Shown piece after piece: positions 40,463 through 53,926 of a stretch of DNA of 64,000 bases (position 1 is the stretch's first letter; each line of letters starts with the position of its first letter). The notes beneath the pieces are model-generated. The model was not told the origin of the DNA, searched no databases, and saw only the letters and a program-made list of their open reading frames with translations. The position numbers and the translations under genes were made by a program. Location: the NCBI GenBank assembly GCA_916048095.2, contig OU696578.1:5073826-5137825 (forward strand). The letters are read 5' to 3'. Source of the DNA: Sacculina carcini (Eukaryota > Arthropoda > Thecostraca > Sacculinidae).

Positions 40463-42109
40463 AAAGTGAAGCTTAATAGGCCCTGTAATTGTGGTACCTT
40501 TTCCGGTAAATCTGTAATAACTACTACGTCCTGGTTCTAGAAGACTGTGAGCATGATCCTGCGAGCGGAGGACTGTTTGAGCGGACACTGCTATTGACAC
40601 GGTGAGGTGGTCTTGTGTCATTTTCATGAGTTTTAATTGAGTGCCTGAACGTGCTCAATGGTGCGCCATATCGATGCATTTCAGTTGTGCGAGCTGCAGT
40701 GACTGTCCTTGTCATTTGCTATCACATGAGTTTGTTGTTTATACATAATATGAGCATTGTGTGAGCCACTCAGCAACGTACAAGGCGAGGTTTCTGAATA
40801 AGCTTTTGCAAGAATGAGATGGTATAAATATGTTGAAAACATATGATTACCAGCAACAACAAAAAAAAACGAAAGAACAAGCGAACAAGCGATGATTCAA
40901 GACACTTCTTCAATATCTTGTCTTACGGGCACTAAGTGATATTTCTCTACTCTGCATGTGTAAGTTTGTAAGTCAGACGGCTCTCTATTGGCTAACATTT
41001 TCATAAAATCAATATTTTACAATAAGTTTTTGTTTTAGGAGAAATTTTGATAGAAATTATTACACATTCACAAACTTTTCTGTACTTTTCTACTGTCGAT
41101 TTTCATTTGGAGTAATTCAATTTTCATTTGTATTAACTCTATTTGCAGTTTTATAGATCAGTCAACTGGAAGTAGGTCACTGGAAGAACGCCACGTATGC
41201 ATTTTCAATAGTAATCTGATTGCAATATATAAGGAGCGTGAACTCGCATATGACCGCGTAAGTAGCACGATACTCACCACAACGATCACCTGGTTGGCCT
41301 GTATCTATAACGTCGCGTATTTATGTCCACACCGCCACTTCTGTGTCGAAATCGAAGATCAATGAATTCGGTGTAACCGTTTAATATAGAAAACTGAACT
41401 TCCGTGTTCGTTGATTGGTTCTCGTCACATAAATTACTGGCCACCATGACTTCTCCGCACTCTGTTCGCTCTAAAAATAACAGTTTTCAACATGAATTCA
41501 TCACTTTACTTGAGGGTGTGGCTCAGAAAAGGCCATATTCCTGGTCAGATCTTCAATGAACGGGACTTTTGATTGGCACCTCTATGGGTAGAAACCTCTT
41601 ATGTTTGCTTAGATAGTGTTGTTCAGTACTGGTGTTGATACACCTACAGTTGTGGCACGTTTGGTGTACAATGTCTCTGTAGACTTTCCATCCTGTCCAT
41701 TCTCTCCATCACATAGAAATTCCTTTTCTCCCTCTTCAGTCCTACCATTCTCTCTGTAAGCTCCCCTAAAAACATTCGCAGTAGGAATGGTTCGTGCGGG
41801 GCCTCGCGTTGGAGCTTGTTGCTAACCAGCCACTAACGCATCACTGGGTGGTCTGACCCGATATCGTAGTATGCTCCATATCTATATTATATTATAATAA
41901 TAACGTTATTCTGTGTGTGTGTGTGCACAAACGAGTTTTTCACATTTTGGTGATTTTATGCCACGGGTTTAAGGAAAACTGCTCAACAGAATTTACAGTT
42001 TTTTATATCCGCAGATTGTAAATTTTGTCTTCTACAAGATGATCTATTTTTCAAATATATAGTGTTAACATTTCAAAAGATATAACCGTTTATTCAAGAC
42101 CGTGTCATT
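40463..42109. other. Non-coding intergenic DNA
   Basis: AT-rich. It holds short simple repeats (poly-A near 40860, TATTATA run near 41885-41905, GTGTG near 41912) but no supported gene or complete element. Confidence 0.35.
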
Positions 42110-42690
42110 TCCACCGACAACCCGCCTTGGTCCATTTTCTGCCAGTTATTACTCGGCAGCCACTCGGTGTATACACTAACGATTTACACCATAATTTTGG
42201 AAATTATGTTCTCTACTCGTTAGGTTAAATTTTTAAATTAGAAAAATAGTTTTAGAAAAAGTTATAGCGGTGTAAAGACAAAATGAGTCCTGAAAAATGC
42301 GAAAATTTTGGTCAATATTCTGCATCTTCTTCTATCTATATCTAATAAAAACAGTGTTTGTGTTCTGAATTATTCCTCACGACAACGGGCGGGTTTTAAT
42401 GCTCAGAAAACGAGAAAACGATATAATGGGTTTACGTGCTAGAATTTTCATTGTTACGTGTTTGTGTTCTGAATTATTCCTCACGACGGGCAGGATTAAA
42501 TATGAGGCGGGTGGATGGAAAATATTTTGTCAAAATTAATATAAAAGATTCACATTTGGACTTTTCCATTGAGTAAGACAGTTATGAGTTTACATTTTTT
42601 TTGTAATTTTATTTTATGAATATCAATTTTTATAAATAGGAATTTCATTTTATTTATTCCTCCGCACAACGGGCGGGTTTTTATGCTAGT
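42110..42690 (-). repeat. CCCGCC-box repeat family, short inverted copy C
   Basis: The minus strand begins AGCATAAAAACCCGCCCG at about 42690, continues through several CCCGCC(C/A)GT boxes and a CACCGCTATAACTTTTTC segment, and ends ACCAAGGCGGGTTGTCGG. The order is the same as in the ~3-kb copies at 53926 and 58477, with most of the middle deleted. Confidence 0.75.
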
Positions 42691-43166
42691 TTGCTATTTG
42701 TCTTGGGCATCTGACTTCCTCATCCGAATATCTTTGTAGTCCGACCCGAATTCTTGTAGTGTTTTGCACCTATGTGACCATCCTTGTTAACGCCACCTGC
42801 CTGCCCAGTGTGCTCTACGCCTTGGTCACTCATAATATGGTCACTCGGTTTCCCGGTCAACTTGTGGCGTGCTATTTCTGAAGTTCTGATTCCGTTTCAC
42901 CTTATTTATTTCCCAGTGGTTTTCTTTGCAGATTTAATTGCTCTTCTCTGTCTATTGATCAAGGTGTTTGAGAATTGCAGTCACGCAATTCATAGCGTTC
43001 GCGTTTTACCTATTTCATTTTGTTGAATGATTCATGATAATTATAGTAATATCCGACTTAATGACGCATGCGGTTATCTTTCGTTAATCGATTGTCGACA
43101 GTTTATGTGTGTGCTGCGACACGAACACGCGTTTGAGCTATTTTTCTCTGGAGTGTTTGTGCGGCC
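42691..43166. other. 5' flank of MRM1
   Basis: No repeat or gene recognised. The last 100 bases are more GC-rich and probably contain the MRM1 5' UTR. Confidence 0.35.
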
Positions 43167-45488
43167 ATGCTATGTGCGCACCATCGCCGCTTTCTGACGC
43201 TCTCCGTAGCGTGGCGTCGCTACAATGGCGCCATCTTTACGGCGAGCGGCAGCAAACATTGTTCATCATTGCCAGTCGATCCCGATACGGCTCATGATTC
43301 CGCCGTGTCGACGGATTCTGGCGCCCCAGATTCAACTCGGCACGCAAACTCCACTAGGAGCGGTGTGGTCTGGCGTCAAGCGTCGCCTCCGGTCGATAAT
43401 TGGGGAGTGCGTCTCGACGCCACGCGCCAAAAACATCAACAACAAAAACAGCAGCGGCCTCCACATTCAGCCGGCGTTCAGCGCAGTCGAGGGTACGCCG
43501 CTCAGTCGAGTGCGTCGTACGGCAGGCTGATGAGCGACTGGCTGGATCACGTTGATGATGGCCAGGACCAGACAACCGACGATGCTCGGTATCCGGCCGA
43601 CAGGCGGTCGTCGTTCGAGACGGACACGAATCGGCGTCGTCACGAGGTCGATCCGACCGACTATGATTTCGACCAAGACGTTGAGCGGCCACGCACGCAG
43701 TCCCCAGCTTGGCATGGCCGACATTCGCACAGTGAGCCGTCTCACAGTCGTCCACACACTTCTGCCTTCACAGATGTCGGTGAGGAGTCGCGACGTGGCG
43801 ACTATTACGACAATGACGGCCAGGATTATATGCAGTCGTCAGATCGCAGTCGCGAATATCGGCCGCAACGTCACGATTTTCGCCAACAACAGCAGCGACA
43901 GCAACGCCGCTCGTTGGACGATAATCTCTCTGCAGCCAGGTCGCTTAACAGTCGCGGTGTGAACGAGGCACGGTCGGTGGCGGCCGAGCGCGGAGTGCTC
44001 GCTGGGTCGACGGCTAGAATGTTGACAGGCGTGCACTCGGTGACGATGGCGGTGCGCGCGGCGCTGCGGCACGTTCACTGCGTCTACTTCCGGCCGCCGG
44101 CCAGCGATCGTGTGGCGCGACTGCTCGACGAATGTCGCGCCCGTCACGTGCCCATACAGCCGGTGGCACCGGCCGAGCTGCACGCGCTCACCGCCCGCTT
44201 GAGACGTCACCAGAATGTCTGCGCCCTCGTCGGCGATCGGCCGCTGGCGCAGCACGATTCCCTGTTCAAGCTGATGGTCGACGGTGTGAATGTGAAGCCG
44301 CCGATGCGCACAGAAAGCGCAATGGAGCAGCGGCAACCGCGCGTCTGGGTGCTGCTTGACCGCGTGCACGACCCCATGAATGTCGGCAGCATTGTGCGTT
44401 CGTGTTGTTTCCTGGGTGCCGAGCGAGTGATCGTTTCGGCTGAAAAAAGGTCAGTCGACGGGTCGGTTCTCTTGTCGATTATTATTTTACCTTTTGTTAG
44501 ATACCGGCCGTATACGATTAGAAGTGGAATTTAGGGCATTTTCGTTCATATGCACCAAGTAAATGTGGCGAAATTCATTCAGCTCTTGCATGTGTCTGTG
44601 CGTTTTGTCATTGCTTATGACTGATGTGTCTGTCTGTATTTGATTGATTACACACATATACAGTGGTACATATGTTATGGTATATATGTTCCTGTGTGTT
44701 ACTGTGCATGTGATACACAAATAGCTAGTAATGCACGTGTGTGCGTGTGTGTATGCCTGTATGTATGTGTGTGCGTGAGTGTGATTCAGTTGTCGTTTGT
44801 CGGGCACGGTGAGTCGCGCCAGTTCGGGCGCCGTCGAGACATTTCCCATGCACCGGCTGCCATCGCAGGCCTACGACCAGCTGCTGTCCGAGCTGCGGCT
44901 GAACGGCTGGCGACTGCTGGCAGCCTGTTCAGCCGCCGACAGCCAGGCGTCGGACGACGGTGCAAATGATGCGGACGTGCAGGATGAGCCGGACGATATC
45001 GGTGATACTGACAGCAGTGAGTGTTCGACGCTGCAGCCCACTGAACATACCGGTGACTCGGCGGCAGTTGGTGGTGAAGCCGACGTCTCGATCAGCCAAC
45101 TGGCTCCCGACTGTAACACCCTGCTGGTAATCGGTCAGTGCTTGTGCATATCTGTCTGTCTGTGTGAATGAAAGTCGTGCGTTGTGCGTCTGTGTGTAAG
45201 AAAACTTGTGATACAACTTCTTGAAAAGCGCGATACGAAAGCGTGATCTTGCTGTACTGTGTACTGCATGCGTACTGTGTACTGTGAAGCGTGTACTGTG
45301 TGTGTGCGTGCGCGTGTGTGTGTGCGTGTGCAGGTAACGAGGGCGACGGTGTTGATCCTGCTCTGTTGCAGCATTGTCGACGTGTGACGGTGCCCAGTGG
45401 CCGCGTGCTGCCCGCCGGAATAGACTCACTGAACGTGGGCGTTGCCACAGCGCTGGTGCTCAGCAGATTGCTGGTATCGCCCACTTGA
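43167..45488 (+). CDS. MRM1: Mitochondrial 16S rRNA 2'-O-methyltransferase MRM1 (SpoU/TrmH family), 3 exons
   Basis: Exons 43167-44449, 44790-45133 and 45334-45488 join in phase to 593 aa. MRM1 methylates a guanosine of the mitochondrial large-subunit rRNA using S-adenosylmethionine. The N-terminus (MLCAHHRRFLTLSVAWRRYN) is basic and lacks acidic residues, as in a mitochondrial targeting signal. About 250 residues of polar low-complexity sequence follow. Then comes the substrate-binding domain (LTGVHSVTMAVRAALR) and the SpoU fold: motif 1 LDRVHDPMNVGSIVRSCCFL, motif 2 VIGNEGDGV and motif 3 DSLNVGVATALVLSRLL. The exon 1-2 joint creates SAEKSCRLSGTVSRASSGAV, which matches the family. The last exon ends in TGA. 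It converges on TIMELESS 0.9 kb away. Confidence 0.93.
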
Positions 45489-46386
45489 GATCGGTATCGA
45501 CCACAATTCTAGTCTGATTGTCTGAGTCTGAGCGGGTGTTTGTGACTACGATATGACTACAAAATCGTGTAATCGTACAAATTGAGTGTATTGACTGCAC
45601 TGTGACTGACTAACTGTGTACATTTTTGCGTGATTTTCTAAGTTTGTCATGTGGTGGCATGTGAATTGTTTCTTTTGCTAAAAAATGTGAAAACGAGGAA
45701 ATATAATTATTGCAATCGATTGAGTTTTCAACGCCGTCAAACGGGGTTTCAAGTGGACATTTTAATTTTGGCGCAGCTTTGCGAACAGTCCTTCAATTTC
45801 TAAAATATAAGGGGTTTCCAAAGAATTGGTCTAAACAGTTAGGTCACAATTATTGTCATTTCTTAATAGATGTCTTTTGATACCGCCTTCCAATTGTTCA
45901 GTTCAAAAGTTTTTAGTAATTATATAGTAGTAGTTAATAGTAGTAGTTTTAGTTTAAAAGTAAGGGTTTGATAACCAGCGGGGTGGAAGCGGGGTGTCTG
46001 CCTGCGTCCTGAATTTGAGTTAGCTTCCTCAAATAGGCTGTATAGTCCTCAAATAGGTGTCAATAGGCTGATAATCACGAGAGTTAAACGGACAGTTATT
46101 GCTGCACTGCTACACTACTGCACTGCCCCAGCAGATTCAAATAAATTAATGTCATTGGAATAAATTATCGTCAATTATTTCATCAACTACATCACCGCCT
46201 TGCAACGTCCTCAACTAGAAATCCGACAAATCCCACTTCGAAAAATTAAAGAAACAAAGAAAAATGTTTGCATAATGAAACTTACGGAAATGCATTTCAG
46301 CAGAAGAACAACTAATGACACAGTCTATCAAACTCCTCAAGAAACGCGTGTTTTTGCCTGAATGTGCCTGAATGTCTTGTGCCGCC
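45489..46386. other. Convergent intergenic region between MRM1 and TIMELESS
   Basis: Carries both 3' UTRs. It is AT-rich with short TAGTAG repeats near 45925-45950. No AATAAA is obvious in either expected position, and no other gene is seen. Confidence 0.4.
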
Positions 46387-47558
46387 TCATTCACTGTCGC
46401 TGCTCAGTATCGCCTGTCTTATTCGTCGCCGGCCCGCCGTTTCATTGAGGCCGGACCGTGGTGGCGATGTAGCATCACCTTGGTCCTCCGGTCCTGTACC
46501 ACGGGCCATATGACCATCATCGTCATCGTCAGAGACCAGCGCACGACGCATAATACGGCTGCGTTTGACCAATGATGAAGTCTTCTCTTCTACATCGCCT
46601 GCGTCACTTTCGCCGCCGGAGTCAGTCTGCTGCACACGTTTTGTCGACATCCCAGAAGCAGATTTTGTGCTTGTTTGACTCACTGCACTAACACGGGCGC
46701 TGCGATCTTCAGCATGCTCGTCGTCATCATTCTGGTGCAGCTGCTGTTCAAGAGACGCTAGCATTACCTCAGCCTCGTCACTGTCTGACAATGTCGACAT
46801 CGCACTGACAACACACATACACACAGACGCACACACACACATACAGTGTGTGCATGTCACTTGCTACGACGCTATAACATATATCCTTCTATGCACATTA
46901 GGGTTATGAAGTGTATGTGCATTGCACACACACACTTCTTTCCCAGTGATTTCTTTCAGTCACTAAAAACAAGTGCTTGAAGATTTGAAGCGCCCATCTT
47001 TCTGTTTCACAACGGTCGCCACAAAACAGTATGCTATTATGCTATCGTGTAAATAAGCAGCCTTCACCCGGAAACATTACAGTCGAACACATGAAATAAG
47101 CCGATGAAAAATTGACGGAAAATATGAGATGATGATAGATGAAATATAGAAATATAGATGAAAACAATGAAGATAATATGAATTAGAGTTTGAAAAATCA
47201 TGGATCACCAGTCGTTCAGCGATAAATTATAAGACAAAACGTGAAAAACGTAAACACCTGCGCGACAAACGTGAGTTGAAATCTGTGGAATTATGTGCAT
47301 TTTGCTGAACAGCGTCACCGTTGAGGGACCCTTCGCCTACACACACACACACGCACACATACACACACAAAAATTGTCATAACACATCGGTACAGCCAGT
47401 GTGACTAGGCAAGCTGATTCAGTATGTGCTCACATAGGATATCAGGGCCTACGCATCATAAACAATGAGTGAATGGAGTGAATGAAACCGCAGTGCTTGA
47501 TAGAACTGCTGCAAATATCAGATACGAAACATAATACCGTCCACTAACACACTCACGT

Positions 47559-47618
<60 letters not shown>

Positions 47619-49393
47619 ATAACGACTGATGTCACACATGTCTATTGCACACCAATATCACATGTATGCCACTCATGCCAAACAAATGTCTGTTCGTTGC
47701 TGAAGCCGGCGAAAAAAGAACTGCAATAAAAAACACAAACACACTCGACGTCACGCCCCCCTCAGGGTCACTGACCTCTGTCGGACACAGCGAGGGTTCC
47801 ATCCAAACACTGCGACAATAATCGCTTGTTCCTAGCCAGCACTTGGCTGGCAATATCGGCCGGCCACCGCCAAAACATCTCCTGACACACACACACAGAC
47901 ATTACATTACATTAAGATATTTATATAGCGCCCTACACCTAGAGGGTCTCTAAGGCGCTGCACGCACACACTCAAGCAAAGTACATACACATTCACAATC
48001 ACACACACCAACACACACACACACATACACACATACAGAAAGAAAGAAGAAACTCATCACTCAACATACAGTAGAAAAAAAACTCAAAACACAAAACAAT
48101 ACACAGACAGGACATAGAATGGGACAACAAACATACACAAGAACAGGAAACACATACGCGCGCACAAAGAGAAAAAAAGATAGAGGGGGACAAGGACACT
48201 CACACATACGCACATAAACACAATAGATAAGTACATAAACGCACAAAATAAACAATACATTCACGTTTACAGATAGCATATTAAAACTACACAGCAGATA
48301 ACACATTTAGACAACACATCAGTCATACAAGGACATAAGCTCAGATTGACAACACACACAGCAATAGACACATTAATGCAAACAAAACTGAACGCAACAC
48401 ACACATAGACAGAAAGGGACACACAAACACAGATAGCGGAACTCACAGAACAATACACAGACAGAACATACAATGGGAAGACATACATAAAAAAGACACA
48501 CACACACACACACACACGAGTATACAAACACGCTGCGTTACATTCAGTTGATTACACTCGCTTTGAGGACTGTTTGCTGGAAATTATACACATATTTGAT
48601 GATTGAGACACACGATTACAGCAGACACACAGTGGCCAAATGGAGTAATTACATATTTGGGGTTAAAACGCATGTCAAATCCAGTAGTCAAATCCAAATC
48701 CATATTACCCCATATTTCGGATGACTCCACCGAAGAGAATTAGATCATCCGACGAGAGAGTAATGAGTAATGCGACGTGAAGGACAGAGTATGTGATTCC
48801 TACGATATTTAGCGATATAATGCGTTAAAATCAGTCAAATTGGCCAATGCTATGCATAAACTGTGTCACGAATAGTACATGAACAGATGTTGAAATGAGA
48901 TGAGCATGAACACTACGAATTGCATAACTACGAATCCAATACACCTGTAACGTACCGACACGTACACACACACACACACGGATAGAGAAAAAAAATGACA
49001 GGAAAAAATAACAAGTAAAAAGAGACAAACAAATAGGAAATTTAACGAGACGAAACTAACTCAGAGACGTTGACAAGCACCCACAACAAATGCACGTACA
49101 CAAATCACGATAGATGAATGAAGAGTGAGATAGGAGTTACGCGCTGAGGCATCTTATACATCACACCCTCAAGTAGGCGCTATCGTACCCCTTCACTGTT
49201 GTCTGGAGGCAGCGCGCCGAGAGCTTTGATCATTTCGATAGCGGCCGGCGTTTCCAGAGCCAAGCAGCAAGCGGCAGTGACAGGAACGAGTGCCACGCTG
49301 TCACGACCAGTAGCCCCGCCCTCGGCCGAGCGACAGTCAAGCGTATCATCCACAGACTCGCTCAGCCAGCGCAACAACTCACCTTCGCTCTCT

Positions 49394-49441
<48 letters not shown>

Positions 49442-50476
49442 ACACACACACGCACACACACACATACATACCGGGGCAAAAAATCAAATAGTATAAGCAT
49501 ATATACCATGTGTTTTAAAACGACATTTCAACTCCTGTGATACATTAACAGAAAATGAAATAATGTTATATATGAACATGAATGTGTTATTGTCTAAAAA
49601 AGTAAATATTTTAAAATATATTTAAAAATACAATATTTATAAATAGTTTCGTCTCGAAACAAAAATATTTGTACGAAATAAAAATATTTCCAGGGTTTGT
49701 TAAGAAACAAATATTTTCAACAGTCATTTCTGCAACATTTTCGGTGCTTATTTCAAACAACATTTTCTGTTCTAGGCTTCGATTGGATTTTTGACGAGAG
49801 AAGACAAAACACACAAAACGTACATTCTCTCGCACATTGTCTATTCAACTCAATTATTCACTTTCACAAATTTCTACTATTAACGGACCACCACAAAATG
49901 ACATCAAACGCGTAATCAAAATCATAGAGGAATCCATCAATATGTGTGTAAATGAGTGTGCGAGTATACATGCCTGTGTAGCGCCTTCATAGTGCAAGTA
50001 TACATGCCTGTGTAATGTATATATCTACATGCCGTGCCTATTTACACCACAACACCAATGTGCACAGAGCTGAGAGATGACCACTCACACCAGCGACTAG
50101 GGACGAGTGCCTTCAGCCGTGTGCCCACTGTACCTGTGTGTCGTTCACATGTCCCTCGCGATAATAACAAACACCGCTAATAATATACACAGAGTAGCTA
50201 ACTGTGGGTACTGTGGGTACGGCGATACAGGCACTGCGAAGGGAGCAGAGTGTGATGTGCACGGACATGGTGTGTGAGAGAGAGAGAGAGGAGAAATACA
50301 CATGGTTACTCTCGAGCGGAAGCATGATTAAAATTGCAAATAAGAAGTCGACAATAACACGTATATACAAGCCTAACATATGATGACGACAATGCAGCAA
50401 ACGTGAGACTCTACACCTGTGCTTCGATGTATATACGTATGTACATGCATATGCGTCTATAAGTGTGTCTCTATGA

Positions 50477-50543
<67 letters not shown>

Positions 50544-50675
50544 TGTGTGTGTGAGGTATGAGTATGAGTGTATGAGCGTACAATAGCATTTGTGTGTGTA
50601 TTTTTCAGTGAATTTTAGGTGAATGTGTGAGCGAGGGCAAGTGAGTACATATATATCTGTATATATCTGTATATA

Positions 50676-50750
<75 letters not shown>

Positions 50751-53558
50751 GTGTGTGTGTGTGCGTGTCTGCGTGTGCGGAAATAATGTGCTTGCTACAA
50801 ACCATCACATTTACTGTAGTTGGCGATGATTGCACACAATTGTTGTTCTGTCACTGATGCACGACTCGTCGGCGGCACATTTCCACTTGGTCGCGACGTG
50901 TCTTCACTGTGGGCCGCGATTTCAACACTTTCTAGCGGGGTGTCGGTGTCGTCCGAGTCTGACGAGTCGGCGTCACTACCGTCACTGCCGCGCCGTATCT
51001 CGTCGCCTGTCACGCAACTCAAGAACATAACAAATATAAATACATTAAAGTCAGCATTAAACATTCAAAATATATGTAATTGAAGTGACAAATATTCACA
51101 TACATTCAAAACATAATGTAAAATGATCATATCACCAAGAAATAAGCTAAGGTACTCCACAGATCACAGCGTGAAAACAATGCCAAATCAACATCATATG
51201 AACGACACAAGATGGTCTGGAAATACGACCACATCGGAACCCTACCTCACTACGTCACACCCTAAAAGTTGTGCTAAAAGTTGCACTGAAAATTTTGCAG
51301 AAACTTCACTAAAACCCATAAAAAGAAAGTGAAAATCAATTATGAAAAACATACTTATTCTGAGAAAATGTACTTTTTACATTCCATAACTACAATACGT
51401 TTTGAGCATTCGCGGTTGAGCTAGGATTGTATGCTTCATGATCTGTAATTAATTTAGCATGTCGATTTGTTTTGCGACTTCCCCCAAAACTCCAACACCA
51501 TTCCATCTTCGGCAGCTTGGCTGGACTCCTGCTCCTTCACGAATTAAATTCAAAATAAGCTGTTTCACATTCAAATTGGTTCATTCTCCATCTTCCCCCT
51601 TGTATCTTCGCTCTCTCCTCACTGTCATCGTAAACCTTTAGTTAGTCCTCCCGCTATCAATTTATCTACCTGATCGTCCAAATATTTTACATTTTATCTT
51701 CCTCGTATATATAACTCGCTTCCCTCACACATCCTTCAAACACTTCCATCAATTATTTTTCTATCGCCTTGCACAAACACCTACTTGAATCGCCTGATAT
51801 AACCTATCCTGAAATTGTCGTCGATCTTTTCAAGCTCCTATCCTCACTGTGATTTATACTGTGTTTGGCTGGTTGACTCACTCCGGTCTGGTAAAATGTG
51901 TGGTCAGGAGAATTCCTGCTACTAAAACTGTGTAGTCCAGTACAACCATTCTCATAGTCGAGTGGTCGGCGACTAAACCGGCTCCCCCTCTGGTTCCCAC
52001 CAGTGAGGAGGGTGGCTAGACACCCAGCAGGACTAAAAATAAAACCTGTCCAAGGGCGAAAGAGCTACTCGCTAGCCAACGGCCATCTAACATCTACTTT
52101 TATGTTTTATACTTTGTTTTCAATTTTTGCTTTCTCTATTTCCATTATATGCATATATATGTATATATATATATATATGCACATATGTATGTGTGTGTAT
52201 ATACAGTGCTCGTCACGGCATTATGTATATGTGTCTATATATGTATGTGTGCGTGTGTGTATATGTATGCGTGTATACATACATACGTATATATATATAT
52301 ATGGGTCTGTGTGTATGTATTTGTTCTATTTTTTCTACCACCCATGCCATTTCTGTCGATTTGTGCTCCTTGATTTTGTCTCCATATCGCTTTCCATGTG
52401 TCTGTACCTATATTAATGCTCGCGCCTTTACCCTGGAAAGTGCGCTATATCAAATACATGTTGTTGTTGTTGAGTTTCAACTGTCACCTCACTGGCGAGA
52501 AGGGTGGCATTTGGATGCGCTAAAAATCGCATATAGTTGCGCTAATAAGTTGAGCTCAATGATTCGCTAAAATATTACCAATTTTAAATAATAGACTGGA
52601 AGAAGCCAAAACACTAAAATATATTACAGATAGGAGCGCGTGGACATCACTGCCCCACGCGCGCCTACAAGACGTCTCAGTACCGACAATACACACGACA
52701 CAACTATACACACTCGCTCACACACTCTCTCGCACACAACACACAATTCAACCATACACGATCACACAACAGTTATGTCTATATTATATTGTCTACGTAT
52801 AAATAATACCTATGGGAACGTACGGTCGCAGGATGTCTAGCACCACACACAATGGCCACACGACTCCCAAATACATGCTTATCGAGTTTAAGCTGACATG
52901 AACATATGATGCATTGTACAACTTTATAACTAAACAAAATCCTGATAGTGTGAAATAATTGTTCTAAAAGTTCAAATGTAGTCCTAAATACAATAAGTTG
53001 CTCTTAAAAATGAAAAAGTAGCAAAAATTGCGCTAAAAACAAACAGTTGCATTTATAACTTCTTTAATACTTACCTCAAATCAGTAAAATACTGATTATT
53101 CGGCTTCTCAGGATAAACAGGATCTATGATGAAAACGTTGCATTTGCAACAAAAGGTCACCCTAGTGATGAGTGTGAGTTGTGTGTGGTTGAATGTGAAA
53201 CCTGCGCTAAAAATTGGCGAGGTATGGTGATTCATGCAGGCTAGTGTAAGTCGCAATTGTGTCATCACACACTTGAACAACACAAACAGCATACGGGAAT
53301 GTCCGAGCAAATATCACTCTCACTCTATGTAACTGATATAACCTGCTATAACACACACACATACATACACATACACACACCTGAATCTGAGTCGAATCGA
53401 TTATGTTTGACAGCGGCGGGTTTTTTCATGCGTTTTTTGCGCAGCTCGGCACGGTTGGCCGCCAGTCCAGCCTGCAACAATTGCTGCCGAACTCGACTCT
53501 TAGAGCAGCGTGTACTGAGTCTTTGACATATCAGCGACACAGGATCTGACACACACAC

Positions 53559-53618
<60 letters not shown>

Positions 53619-53890
53619 GGACACACGTACACGGGAAATACAAACACACACAAAGGCATTTGAACACAGCAATGGAAAAGGCTACATTGGCGTGACATTT
53701 TACAGGGGCAAAACCTGCCGGCTTTCACACCGCAGGTACGGCCGCTACACGGGTGTTCGCAGTCACGACCAGCACAGACAACTGCACACGAAATACGCCA
53801 TGCGGCAATTAGGCTATACCTCTGAAAACAAAGCCAACCGTTTCACCTCGCCAGGGAACTGAACCTAAGATCTTTCGTGCAAAGAGTGTG

Positions 53891-53926
<36 letters not shown>

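Noticed and set aside
50113-50260. Extra TIMELESS exon between 49391 and 50815
   Set aside because: A possible frame ([13 protein letters not shown]) exists, but adding it is not needed for phase, and the flanking exons already align consecutively with the family.
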